Shown in pieces: positions 44,368 to 55,361 of a stretch of DNA of 64,000 bases (position 1 is its first letter; the number at the start of each line of letters is the position of its first letter). A program made the position numbers and the translations under genes. This stretch comes from Stomoxys calcitrans. Lineage: Eukaryota > Arthropoda > Insecta > Diptera > Muscidae. The notes under the pieces were generated by a model that was not told the origin of the DNA, ran no database searches, and saw only the letters and a program-made list of their open reading frames with translations. The stretch spans positions 31,917,114-31,981,113 of the forward strand of contig NC_081553.1 of NCBI RefSeq assembly GCF_963082655.1. Reading direction: 5' to 3'.

Positions 44368-45653
44368 TTATACCCACCACCGAAGGATGGGGGTATATTC
44401 ATTTTGTCATTCCGTTTGCAACACATCGAAATATCCATTTCCGACCCTATAAAGTATATATATTCTTGATCAGCGTAAAAATCTAAGACGATCTAGACAT
44501 GTCCGTCCGTCTGTCCGTCTGTCTGTTGAAATCATGCTACAGCCTTTAAAAATTGAGATATTGAGCTGAAACTTTGCACAGATTCTTTTTTTGTCCATAA
44601 GCAGGTTAAGTTCGAAGATGGGCTATATCGGACTATATCTTGATATAGCCCCCATATAGACCGATCTGCCGATTTAGGGTCTTAGGCCCATAAAAGCCAC
44701 ATTTATTATCCGATTTTGCTGAAATTTGGGACAGTGAGTTGTGTTAGGCCCTTTGACATCCTCCGTCAATTTGGCTCAGATCGGTCCAGATTTGGATATA
44801 GCTGCCATATAGACCGATCCTCCGATTTGGGGTCTTAAGCCCATAAAAGCCACATTTATTATCCGATTTTGCTGAAATTTGGGACAGTCAGTTGTGTAAG
44901 GCTCTTCGACTTCCTCCATCAATATGGCTCAGATCGGTTCAGATTTGGATATAGCTGCCATATAGACCGATCCTCAAATTTAGGGTCTTAGACCCATAAA
45001 AGCCACATTTATTAGCCGATTTTGCTATGATTTGAGACAGTGAGTTGTGTTAGGCCCTACAACGTCCTTCGTCGATTTGGCTCAGATCGGTTCACATTTG
45101 GATATAGCTGCCATATAGACCGATCCTCCGATTTAGGGTTACATGCCCATAAAAGCTACATTTTTTATTCGATTTTGCTGAAATTTGGGACAGTGCGTTG
45201 TCTTAGGCTCTCCGACGTCCTCTGTGAATTTGGCTCAGATCGGTCCAGATTTAGATATAGCTGCCATATAGACCGATCCTCCGATTTGGGGTCTTAGGCC
45301 CATAAAACACGCATTTATTGTCCGATGTCGCCGAAATTTGGGACAGTGATTTAAGTTAAGCCCCTTGATATACTTCTGCATTATCGCAGTGATCGGTCCA
45401 GATTTGGATATAGCTGCCATATAAACCGATCTCTCGGTTTTAGGTTTTATGGCCATCAAAAGCGCATTTATTGTCCGATGTTGCCGAAATTTGGGACAAA
45501 GAGTTAAGTTAAGCCCCTCCACATATTTCTGCTATGGGACATAAGTTATGAGTTTTGCACCGGATTTTGACGAAAGGTGGTTTACATATATAGCCGAGGT
45601 GGTGGGTATCCAAAGTTCGGCCCGGCCGAACTTAACGCCTTTTTACTTGTTTT
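44368..45653 (+). mobile_element. DINE-1-like element, subfamily B, near full length
   Basis: ATACCCACCACCGAAGGATG start, GTCC/GTCT block (44502-44525), about five to six B units, CGAGGTGGTGGGTATCC, perfect hairpin and TTACTTGTT end. The 5' 150 bp are almost identical to the copy at 37.0 kb. Confidence 0.9.
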
Positions 45654-45747
45654 CGATACATCTTAAGACCCTCTATAGCCGATCGAATATTGAAGAATTA
45701 TCTAGTAGAACCCCAGCTATACTATTGACGTTCTCATAAACATTCTA

Positions 45748-46024
45748 TAAAGGAACATGAGATACTCCTTTTATATCCATGAGAGCAGTCCGATCAAAAT
45801 TTAAGCTCAATGATAAGGGGCCTGCTTTTTTATGCCGAGTCCAAAAGCCGTGTCGCATAGCGACACCACTTGATAGAGAAGTTTCAACATGGCAGGATAC
45901 CTTACAAATGTAGGTAGCATTAATAACCAAAGCTGAATATGTTGTTAATGTTTACGCCTGGATTTGAAGCCAGGCGTTCGGCATCATAGGCGGACATGCT
46001 AACCTCTGCGCCACGGTGGTCTCC
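45748..46024 (-). mobile_element. tRNA-headed SINE, nearly complete
   Basis: Tail and body (AAATTTAAGCTCAATGATAA, GGGGCCTGCTTTT) then reversed head with CATAGGCGGACATGCTAACC and CTCTGCGCCACGGTGG (A box complement) at 45990-46020. Confidence 0.85.
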
Positions 46025-46068
46025 AGCTTTACCCACTCTTAACATCATAAGGACATATTTATGCTTTC

Positions 46069-47248
46069 AACAAGTAAAAAGGGGTTAAGTTCCGCCAGGC
46101 CAAACTTTAGATAACCACCACCTCGGGTATATATGTAAACCACTTTTAGTCATAATCCGGTGCAAATGCATAATTTATGCCACCAATTCAGCTATGTCGA
46201 AATATGGTCCGTTTTGAGCAAAATTCGGCACGGGTATTGGGTGGTCGAAGTACAACAAGTCATTGTTCAATTTTGTAAAACAAAATATTGGTCTTTTTGT
46301 TAGCTATATCCAAATACAGACCGATCCTAACGATATACGACACGGATGCCGAAAAGCCCAACATAAGTAACTATGTCAGCGAAATCGAATTATAAATTCG
46401 CCTTTTATGGGGCCAAGACTTCAAATCGAGAGATCGGTCAATATGGCAGCTATATCCGAATCACATCCGATCTGGGCTAAATCGAAGGGAGATGTCGAAG
46501 GGCTTAACAGAACTCACTGTCCTGAATTTCGGCAAAATCGGACAATAAATGCATATTTTATGTGCGCAAGACCTTTATTTGCGAGATCAGTCCATATGGT
46601 AGCTATATCCAAATATGGACCGATCTGGGCCAAATTTAAGAAAATATGTTGAAGGGCCTAACACAACTCACTATCCCAAAATTTCAGAAAAATCCGATAA
46701 TAAATGTGGCTTTTATGGGCATAAGACCTTAAATCGAGAGATCGGTCAATACGCCAGCTATATCCTTATCTAGATCGATTTTAGCCAAATTGCAGAAATA
46801 TGTCGAGGAGTCTAACGCAATTCACTGTCCCAAATTTCGGCGACATCGGATAATAAATGCGCCATTTGTGGGCCCAAAACCTTGAATCGAGAGATCGTTC
46901 TATAAGGCAGCTGTATCCAAATCTGGACCGATCTGGGCCAAATTAAAGAAGGAAGTCGAAGAGTCTAACACAAATCACTGAGCCAAATTTCAGCAAAATA
47001 GAACAACAAATGTGGCTTTTATGGGCCTAAGACCCTAAATCGGCGGATCGGTCTATATGACAGCTAAATCTATATTGAAGAGGGATGTCGAAGGGCCTAA
47101 CACATCTCACTGTCCCAAATTTCGGCGAAATCGGACAATAAATGCGCCTTTTATGGCCCCAAAACCTTAAATTGAGACATTGGTCTATATGGCAGCTATA
47201 TCCAAATCTGGACAGATCAGAGCCAAATTGAAGAAGAATGTCAAGGGG
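46069..47248 (-). mobile_element. DINE-1-like element, subfamily B, 5'-truncated at hairpin junction
   Basis: Decayed 3' end complement (GTTCCGCCAGGCCAAACTT) at 46069-46120 and about seven B units. It ends in the first of two perfect hairpins at about 47240. Confidence 0.8.
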
Positions 47249-47317
47249 CCCAACGTAACTCACGTTGGGCCCCTTGACCTCGAACAACTGTGCCATATTT
47301 GGCACAGTTGTTCGAAG
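47240..47317. other. Two adjacent perfect hairpins at an element junction
   Basis: Hairpin 1 has arms GTCAAGGGGCCCAACGT and exact complement with loop AACTC (about 47240-47278). Hairpin 2 has arms TCGAACAACTGTGCCA and exact complement with loop TATT (about 47281-47316). Arm 1 comes from the B element on the left, arm 2 from the A element on the right. Confidence 0.9.
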
Positions 47318-47847
47318 TCATAACAAAACATCTCATGCAAAATTTCAGGCAAATCGGATAGGAATTGCGCCCTCTAGAGGCTCAAGAAGTCAAGACCCCA
47401 GATCGGTTTATATGACAGCTACGTCAGGTTATGGACCTATTTGAACCATAATTGGCACAGATGTTAGAAACAATAACAAAACATCTCCTGCAAAATTTCA
47501 GCCAAAACGGATAAGACTTGCGTCCTCTAGTGGCTCAAGAAGTCAAGATCCCAGATCGATATATATAGCAGCTATATCAAAACTTGTACCGATATGGCCC
47601 ATTTACAATCCCAACCGGCCTAAACTTATAAGAAGTAGTTGTGCAAAATTTCAAGCGGCTAGCTTTACTCCTTCGAAAGTTTGCGTGCTTTCAACAGACA
47701 GACATACGGACGGACGGACATGGCTAGACCGACTTAAAATGTCATGGCAATCAAGAATATAAATACTTTATGGGGTCTCAGACGCATATTTCGAGGTGTT
47801 ACAAGCAGAATGACGAACCCCCATCCTTTGGTGGAGGCTATAAAAAG
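47297..47847 (-). mobile_element. DINE-1-like element, subfamily A, 3'-truncated
   Basis: About two to three A units, CGGCTAGCTTTACTCCTTCG, a short GGAC block (47697-47720) and 5' end complement CATCCTTTGGTGGAGGCTAT near 47840. The hairpin end is missing. Confidence 0.8.
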
Positions 47848-49008
47848 CGCACAGTGCCTTACGGCTTCTTTCCTTGGTGTTCCTCTTACAGGACAGTATC
47901 GAATTGAGGACTATGCCTAGGTACTTCGCCTCCTTCGACCGCCGCAGGGTGACCACGTCTAAGGACGGGAGTCTGAACTGCGGTATCTTATAAAGGGTGA
48001 TTTTTTTAAGGTTAGGATTTTCATGCATTAGTATTTGACAGATCACGTGGGATTTCAGACATGGTGTCAAAGAGAAAGATGCTCAGTATGCTTTGACATT
48101 TCATCATGAATAGACTTACTAACGAGCAACGCTTGCAAATCATTGAATTTTATTACCAAAATCAGTGTTCGGTTCGAAATGTGTTCATTCACCGTTCAGC
48201 GATGAGGCTCATTTCTGGTTGAATGGCTACATAAATAAGCAAAATTGCCGCATGTGGAGTGAAGAGCAACCAGAAGCCGTTCAAGAACTGCCCATGCATC
48301 CCGAAAAATGCACTGTTTGGTGTGGTTTGTACGCTGGTGGAATCATTGGACCGTAATTTTTCAAAGATGCTGTTGGACGCAACGTTACGGTGAATGAACA
48401 CATTTCGAACCGAACACTGATTTTGGTAATAAAATTCAATGATTTGCAAGCGTTGCTCGTTAGTAAGTCTATTCATGATGAAATGTCAAAGCATACTGAG
48501 CATCTTTCTCTTTGACACCATGTCTGAAATCCCACGTGATCTGTCAAATACTAATGCATGAAAATCCTAACCTCAAAAAAATCACCCTTTATTTATGCAT
48601 AAAGAGCTCCGGCTCCGTCTTACCTGGGTTGGTCCTCAACCCATTTCTGGTAGCCCATCGCGACAACCTACTCAGTGACCCTTCCATGATCCCGTTGATC
48701 GTCGGCAGAAACTTGCCTCTTACCAGCAGCAAGACGTTGTCAGCATAAGTGAAAATCCTCGTGTCCTCCATCCATAGAATCGATGAGAACACCCCTCCTT
48801 GGGGCGTTCCTCTGGTCAACCACCTTCTGACCACACTATCTCCCAGGTTGGCATTAATAATTCTGCCGAAAAGCATATTTCTTGTTCATTGAGAGATTAA
48901 GGGTTGAATCCCAGTGCGGTCCAATGCGGCGACTATCGCTCCAATCTCCACATTATTGAAAGCCCCTCAATATCCAAAAAGGCTGCCAAAGTGTAACCTT
49001 CTGTCGGA
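47848..49008 (-). pseudogene. R1-like non-LTR reverse transcriptase relic, split by a fold-back MITE
   Basis: Reading the minus strand: motif A AAFLDIEGAFNNVEIG (49000-48950), then WLTRGTPQGGVFSSILW (motif B), MEDTRIFTYADNVLLLVRG (motif C with Asn for the second Asp), LSRWATRNGLRTNPGKTE to 48594. After the MITE it resumes at 47990 with IPQFRLPSLDVVTLRRSKEA, KYLGIVLNSILSCKRNTKER. About 16 residues seem missing between SILW and MEDTR, and there are stops and shifts near 48900. This is the RT family of R1-type elements, distinct from the copies at 2.4 and 59 kb by wording. No intact protein. Confidence 0.82.
47993..48589 (+). mobile_element. Fold-back MITE, complete, inserted in the RT relic
   Basis: 597 bp with TA at 47991-47992 and 48590-48591, AAGGGTGATTTTTTTAAGG terminus, arms of about 195 bp. 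The internal FSDEAHFWLNG segment is on the plus strand. The inner joint TTCATTCACCGTTCAGCG equals that of the 43.7 kb copy but not that of the 10.7 kb copy. Confidence 0.93.
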
Positions 49009-49375
49009 GAGACGTCTCCGAAATTTTGTGAAGATCGGAATAAAACTGTGGCTACTTTTCCTTCGGATGATAGATATATATGGGAGCTATATCGAAATCT
49101 GAACCGATTTTTTTTTTCAAAATCAATAGCGTTCGTCCTTGGATCAAAATAGGGACTTGTACAAAATTTCATGACAACAAATGCGACCTGTTCCTTGATC
49201 ACAAGAATACATGGACGGACAGACGGACATAGCTAAATCGAATCAGGAAGTGATTCTAAGCCGTTCGGTATACCTATTAATGGGTCTAGCTCTTCCCTTC
49301 TTAGCGTTGCAAACTAATGCACAAACTTTTAATACCCTATACCACAGTGGTGATGTAGGGTATACCAATTTTGTT
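49005..49375 (-). mobile_element. DINE-1-like subfamily C fragment with 5' terminus
   Basis: One unit (GGGAGCTATATCGAAATCTG), a short GGAC block (49212-49228), AATCGAATCAGGAAGTGAT and a 5' terminus complement with TATACCCTA...TAGGGTAT near 49325-49375. It matches, inverted, the 5' part of the 10.3 kb copy. Confidence 0.7.
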
Positions 49376-50083
49376 CTATTATTTTCCCTTAAATTTCCAA
49401 ATTGCCTTCCACTTGCCTTCCATTTGCCTCTCCTACAAATATCCAGAACCCTCGTTTAATTTTCCTAATCGCTATCAACGTTCTATTCGATTTATGTGAC
49501 TTGCAGCTCACCATGGAAATACAATAAAGCAATGGCATGATTATTACCCTGCCTAATAACAAAACTATTACTCGTATTTCCCATTGCCGATGCATAGGAG
49601 GTGTTGGCGTTGTTGGCATCTACAAAGTCATCTAAGCATTGGCACTCTAGTAAGAGTACATGTTTTTCACCAAATGCCAATGTATATGGCATCACACACA
49701 ATAAGGCTTTAAGGACTGCCGATGTCAATGCATTGGTGGCTGCATTTTACTTCTCTACACTCACTCTCATTCCCAAATCGCTCTATTAACTACGACAACT
49801 ACATCAACTAACTGTAAAATATTTTCCAATCCATTAATCATAAAAAAGTTCATTGAAATGAAATATTTTTCGCGCAATTTCCAACGATAAACTCAATCGA
49901 AAATCATTTGATTGCCTAACGGCAATCGAAATCCCATACCAAAATACAATGCCTGAGTGGTGAATAAGCTCAATTGGTGTTTATCACGTCATATTAAGGA
50001 CAGTAAGGAAATATTTAACAATATAGTAAATCGAAGTTATAGCTTTGAATAGGATTTTAATTAGAGCATAAAATCAAATTGTT
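49376..50083. other. Spacer with no recognised gene
   Basis: The frames at 49492-49789 overlap on both strands and show no known domain. Confidence 0.5.
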
Positions 50084-52136
50084 GAACTTGGGATACCCAC
50101 CACCTCGGGTATATGTGTAAACCACCTTTCGTAAAAATCAGGTGAAACCATATACGATCCTTCGACATCCTTCTTCAATTGGGCCCAGATCGATTCAGAT
50201 TTGGATATAGCTGCCATATAAAAGGCGCATTTATTGTCCGATTTTGCAAAAATTTGGGACAGTGAGTTGTTTTAGGCCCCTCGACATCCTTCTTCAATTT
50301 GGCCCAGATCGGTCCAGATTTGGATATAGTTGCCATATAGACCGATCTCTCGATTTAAGGTTTTGAGTCCATAAATGATGCATTTATTGTCCGATGTCGT
50401 CGAAATTTGGGACAGTGAGTTGTGTTAGGCCCTTCGACATTTTTCTTCAATTTGGCTCAGATCGGTCCAGATTTGAATATAGCTGCCATATAGACCGATC
50501 TCTCCATTTAAGGTCTTGGGCCCATGAAAGTCAAATTTTTTATCCGATTTCCCTGAAATTTGGGACTGTAAGATATCCTCATTCAATTTGGCCCAGATCG
50601 GTCCAGATTTGGATATAGTTGCCATATAAACCGATCTCTCGATTTAAGGTTTTGAGTCCATAAAAGACGCATTTATTGTCCAATGTCGGCGAAATTTGGG
50701 ACAGAAGGTTGCGTTAGGTCTCTCGACATATTTCTGCAATATAGCCCAGATCGGTCCAGATTTGGATATAACTGGCGTATAGACCGGTCTCTCGATGAAA
50801 GGCGCATTTATTTTCCGATTTCGCCGAAATTTGAAACAATTACAATAGTTTCGTTAGGTCCAGGTAGGTCCAGATTTGGATATAGCTGTCATATAAACCG
50901 TAGGTCGTTGGGGATTGCAAATGGGCCATATCGGTTAAGAAATAGATAAAACTCCCATATAAACCGATCTCCCGATTTTCTTTATTGAGCCCCTGGAAGC
51001 CATAGTTTTCGTCTGGTTTGGCTGACATTTGTTCTGTTATGACTTCCAACAACTGTGCTAAGTACGGTCCAAATCGGTTTCTAACTTGATATAGCTCCCA
51101 TATAAACCGATCTCCCGATTTGACTTCTTGAGCCCCTGGAAGCCGCAGTTTTCGTCAAATTTGCCTGAAATTGTGCACAAAGTGTTCTGTTATGACTTCC
51201 AACAGTCGTGCTAAGTACGGTTTAAATCGGTCGAGAACCGGATACAGCTCCCATATAAACCGATCTCCCTATTTGACTTCTTGAGCCCCTGGAAGCCACA
51301 ATTTTCTTTCGATTTGGCTGAAATTTTACACATGGCGCTTTGTAATGACATCAAACAACTGGACCAAGTACCGTCCAAATCGATCAAGAACCAGATATAT
51401 CTCCCAGATAAACCGATCTCCCGATTTGAATTCTTGAACCCCTGGAAGCCTCAATTTTCTTCCGATTTGGCTCAAATTTTGCACATAGTCTTTCGTTGTG
51501 ACTTTCAACAACTGTGCTAAGTACGGTTCAAATCGGTCAAGAACCTGATATTGCTCCCATATAAACCGACCTCCCGATTTGAATTTTTGAGCCCTAGGAA
51601 GCCTAATTTTTCATCCGATTTGGCTGAAATTTTGCACATAGTCTTTCGTTGTGACTTTCAACAACTGTGCTAAGTACGGTTCAAATCGCTCAAGAGCCTG
51701 ATACAGCTCCCATATAAACCGATCTCCCGATTTGAATTCTTGAGCCCATAGAAGCCTAATTTTTCATCCGATTTGGCGGAAATTTTGCACATGTGTTCCG
51801 TTGTGTCTGCCAACAACTGTGCCAAGTACCGCCTAAATCGGTCTATAATCTGATATAGCTCCCATATAAACCGATCTCCCGATTTTACTTCTTCGGCTCC
51901 TGGAAGCCACAATTTATATCCGCTTTTGGCTGAAAGTTTGCACATAGTGTTCTGTTATGACTCTCAACAACGGTGCCAAGGTCTAAAATTGGTCTGAAAA
52001 CTAAAATTGGTCTAAAAAGGTTTAACAACGGTCCAAATTGTTGTATAACCAGATATAGCTCAAATATTTTAGCAGAATCCATGGTGGTGGGTTTCCAAGA
52101 TTCGGCCCTGCCGAACTTAGAACGCTTTTACTTGTT
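50084..52136 (+). mobile_element. DINE-1-like composite: inverted B end, B units, then D units
   Basis: 50084-50150 is a half-hairpin B 3' end in reverse (GAACTTGGGATACCCACCAC). Plus-strand B units run to about 50905. After GTAGGTCGTTGGGGATTGCA the sequence changes to D units (TGAGCCCCTGGAAGCC) at a 153-bp period (TTTGGCT positions 51468, 51621, 51774). The D 3' end is CCATGGTGGTGGGTTTCC, hairpin TTCGGCC-C-TGCCGAA, TTACTTGTT. Confidence 0.8.
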
Positions 52137-52146
52137 AATTGATTTT

Positions 52147-53428
52147 TATACCCTCCACTATAGGATGGGGGTATACTAATTTCGTCATTCTGTTTGTAAA
52201 ACCTCGAAATATGCGTCTAAGACCCCATAAAGTATATATATTCTTGATCGTCATGTCATTTAAAGTCGATCTAGCCATGTCCGTCCGTCTGTCTGTCGAA
52301 AACACGCTAACTTTCGAAGGAGTAAAGCTAGCCGCTTGAAATTTTACACTAATACTTTTTATTAGTGTAGGTCGGTTGGTATTGTAAATGAACTAAATCG
52401 GTCTATGTTTTGATATGGCTGCCATATAAACCGATCTTGGGTCTTGAATTCTTGAGCCTCTAGAGGGCGCAATTCTAGTCCGATTTAACTGAAATTTTGC
52501 ACGTTGTGTTTTGGTATCATTTTTAACAACTGTGCTAAGTACAGTTTAAATCGGTCCATATTTTGATATAAACCGATCTTGGGTCTTGACTTTTTGAGCC
52601 TCTGGAGGGCGCAATTCTCGTCCACTCTTATTAAAATTTTGCACGAAGTGTTTTGATAGCATTTCCAAAAACTACGCTAAGTATGGTTTAAATCGGTTCA
52701 TGTTTTGATATAGCTGATATATAAACCGATCTTGGGTCTCGACTTCTTGAGCCTCTAGAGGGCGCAATTCTCGTCCGGTCTTATTGACATTTTGCACGAA
52801 GTGTTTTGATAGCATTTCCAAAACTATGCTAAGTATGGTTTAAATCGGTCCATGTTTTGATATAGCTGCCATATAAACCGATCTTGGGTCTTGACTTCTT
52901 GAGCCTCTAGAGGGCGCAATTCTCATCCGACTAGGCTGAAATTTTGCATGAGGTGTTTTTTTATGACCTTCAATAACTATGCTAAGTATGGCGTAAATTG
53001 GTATAGAACCTGATATAGCTGCCATGTAAGTTGATCTGGGATCTTGACTTCTTGAATCTCTAGAGGGCGCAATTCTCATCCGATTTGGCTGAAATTGTGT
53101 ACAACGGCTTTTCTCAACATTGGTGTCTAATATGGTCTGAATCGTTCAATAACTTGATTTCTCCCGATTTTGCTTCTTGAGCCCCTACAAGGCGCAATTC
53201 TTATCCGAATGAACTGAAATATTTAACAATGACTTCTACAATGTTCAGCATTCATTTATGGTCCGAATCGGACTATAACTTGATATAGCTCCAATAGCAT
53301 AACAGTTCTTATTCAATTTTCTATGTTTGTCTAAAAAGAGATACCGCGCATAGAACTCGATAAATGCGATCAATGGTGGAGGGTATATGAGATTCGGCCC
53401 GACCGAACATAACACGCTCTTATTTGTT
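52147..53428 (+). mobile_element. DINE-1-like element, subfamily A, near full length
   Basis: ATACCCTCCACTATAGGATG, TTGATCGTCATGTCATTT, a short GTCC/GTCT block (52280-52297), AGTAAAGCTAGCCGCTTGAA, five to six A units, GATCAATGGTGGAGGGTAT, hairpin TTCGGCC-C-GACCGAA and TTATTTGTT. It starts about 10 bp after the previous element in the same orientation. Confidence 0.9.
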
Positions 53429-53448
53429 TTAGCTATAAATCATTATTA

Positions 53449-53715
53449 AGGCCACCTTGGCGCAAAGGTTAGCATGTCTGCCTATAACACCGAACGCTGG
53501 GTTCAAACCCCGTCGTAAACATCAGAAACATTTTCAACGGTGGTTAACTCTAAGGTATCCTGCCATGTTAAAACTTCTCTACCAAAAGGAGTCGCTATGT
53601 GGCAGGCCATTCGGACTCGTCATAAAAAAGGAGGCCCATTATCATTGAGATTAAACTTAAATCGGTCAGCTTTCATTGATATGATAATGGAATGTTCAAG
53701 GGAAATTTTGTAAAA
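53449..53715 (+). mobile_element. tRNA-headed SINE, nearly complete
   Basis: A box TTGGCGCAAAGGTTAGCATG, B box region GGGTTCAAACCCC at 53499-53511, body GGCAGGCCATTCGGAC, CATTATCATTGAGATT and tail AATGGAATGTTCAAGGG. Confidence 0.85.
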
Positions 53716-55361
53716 ATCCTCATATGTTAAAATGCTTCCGCTACTTTATGCAATTCTCATAAGATATGACTTTTTGGGAAAGTTATTTCCCAAAAAAAGT
53801 AAAATCCCATATTGCCATATGCTGCTTCAGGTAACAATTGATTATTTTGCTTTCACAGCAGATTCCACAAAAAAGAAAAAATAATAACTTCAACAATTTC
53901 TCAACAGCTTTCAGTCAATAAAGGTGTCTAAAGTGCTTGCCAATGCTCAAAGGAACTCTATTCGAGTGCAACATATGCCCGCAACAAATGCATTGCCAAA
54001 ATGATTGATTATTAAGGAATATTGCAAGCTTTTCATGTTTTATCCGCACTTTGTGAAAGGGGATAAGGAACTTTTAACTAAAGGATGCAAAAGGAAAGAA
54101 ACAAAAGAACCAAAACTTTAAATGAACTGATGCATTGCTTTGAGTTATGACATGAAGCTCGGGCTTACCTTCCCCCCCAAACTCTCTCTCGCTGAAAAGC
54201 ATCTGCATGGGTTGTGGATTTTGCAACAAACTTTACTCGCAGGGACTTTTGAGCTGCGTTCCTTTCGCTATGCCCCTGAGATGCTCGTATTGCGTAAGTC
54301 AAAGTTAATCAATTGATGAGGATGATGATGTCAGTTATAACTTCAACTGTATGGAAATGATGAAGAAAATTGCAAAAATCGAATAGTTTGAACAATTTGA
54401 AAATGAAACTCGCTGGCGGCATCAGCATCAGCAACAGCAACAGCAGCTGAAACAGAAACAGCAGCTACACCATTCATGGCAGTTGGAAATGGAGATGAAA
54501 AGTTTTTAATTAAAAATCATTTGGATGTCTGTAAGGGCCTTGGTGGTGTTGCTCCCTCACCTCCTCCCAGAGAGAAAAATTGTTGTAACTATTTTTGAAA
54601 AATTTTCTTTCTTCTTTTTTCACTTGTTTGTCACAATGTATGCGCATAATTTTGTAGGTTTTTGTTTTGTTTTTGTGCTGAGTCTACTTCACCCCTAGGG
54701 GGAGCCAGAAAATGCTTATTTTTGATTGAACTTCTTGCAAACTATTAAATGAAAAATATCCACAGGAGTGGAACATGTAATTTTTCTTTCAATGCTCCAC
54801 AGCGTGTCGCTTTCTTTCGCACTTTTTTTATTTTTTTTTTTTACTCTCAAGAAATGTCAAAAACTTTGCACATAAATCGCCACAATTTGACAGAGAAGTT
54901 AACGTTTTTTTCTGTAGAAATTTTTGTCCCAATTTTTGTTTTTTTTCTGTCAGCTCGGCCCTGGCCCTGGTCATCGAATATGCTGAAGAAGTGTGCAAAG
55001 AGAAGAAAACATTGGGAAACCAGCTACTTTAAGTTCTTGCCCATTAATGACACAAAGTTAAATTTATCTCACAGAGGGCAGAGTAAATGCTACTCAAATG
55101 GGGGTCTCAGTATGGTGATGGCGCTTTGGGATGACAAATTCAAAAAAATCTTACATCTCTATTGACAAAGGAGAACTTGACCTGCTTTCCTCCATCAACT
55201 AAGAGTAAGCATAATGCCCCGCTTCAAGCCATCAATAACAATAAATGTTTGTACATATCAACAGAGATCTAGCAAAGTTTTTGACTTGTTAGCAACTACT
55301 AAAACGAATTCAAAACTTTACAATTCGCCATTTTGTGGTAAGAGGGGAATTTCTATGTAAT
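53716..55361. other. Spacer with no recognised gene
   Basis: Unique-looking AT-rich DNA with a CAGCAx-rich patch (54420-54470). The 138-residue frame at 54749-55165 (Phe-rich start) shows no known domain, signal or codon pattern that would make it convincing. Confidence 0.5.

Noticed and set aside
54749..55165. 138-residue frame as a host gene
   Set aside because: No recognised domain, Phe- and Lys-rich from T/A-rich DNA, no splice or promoter support. Kept as spacer.
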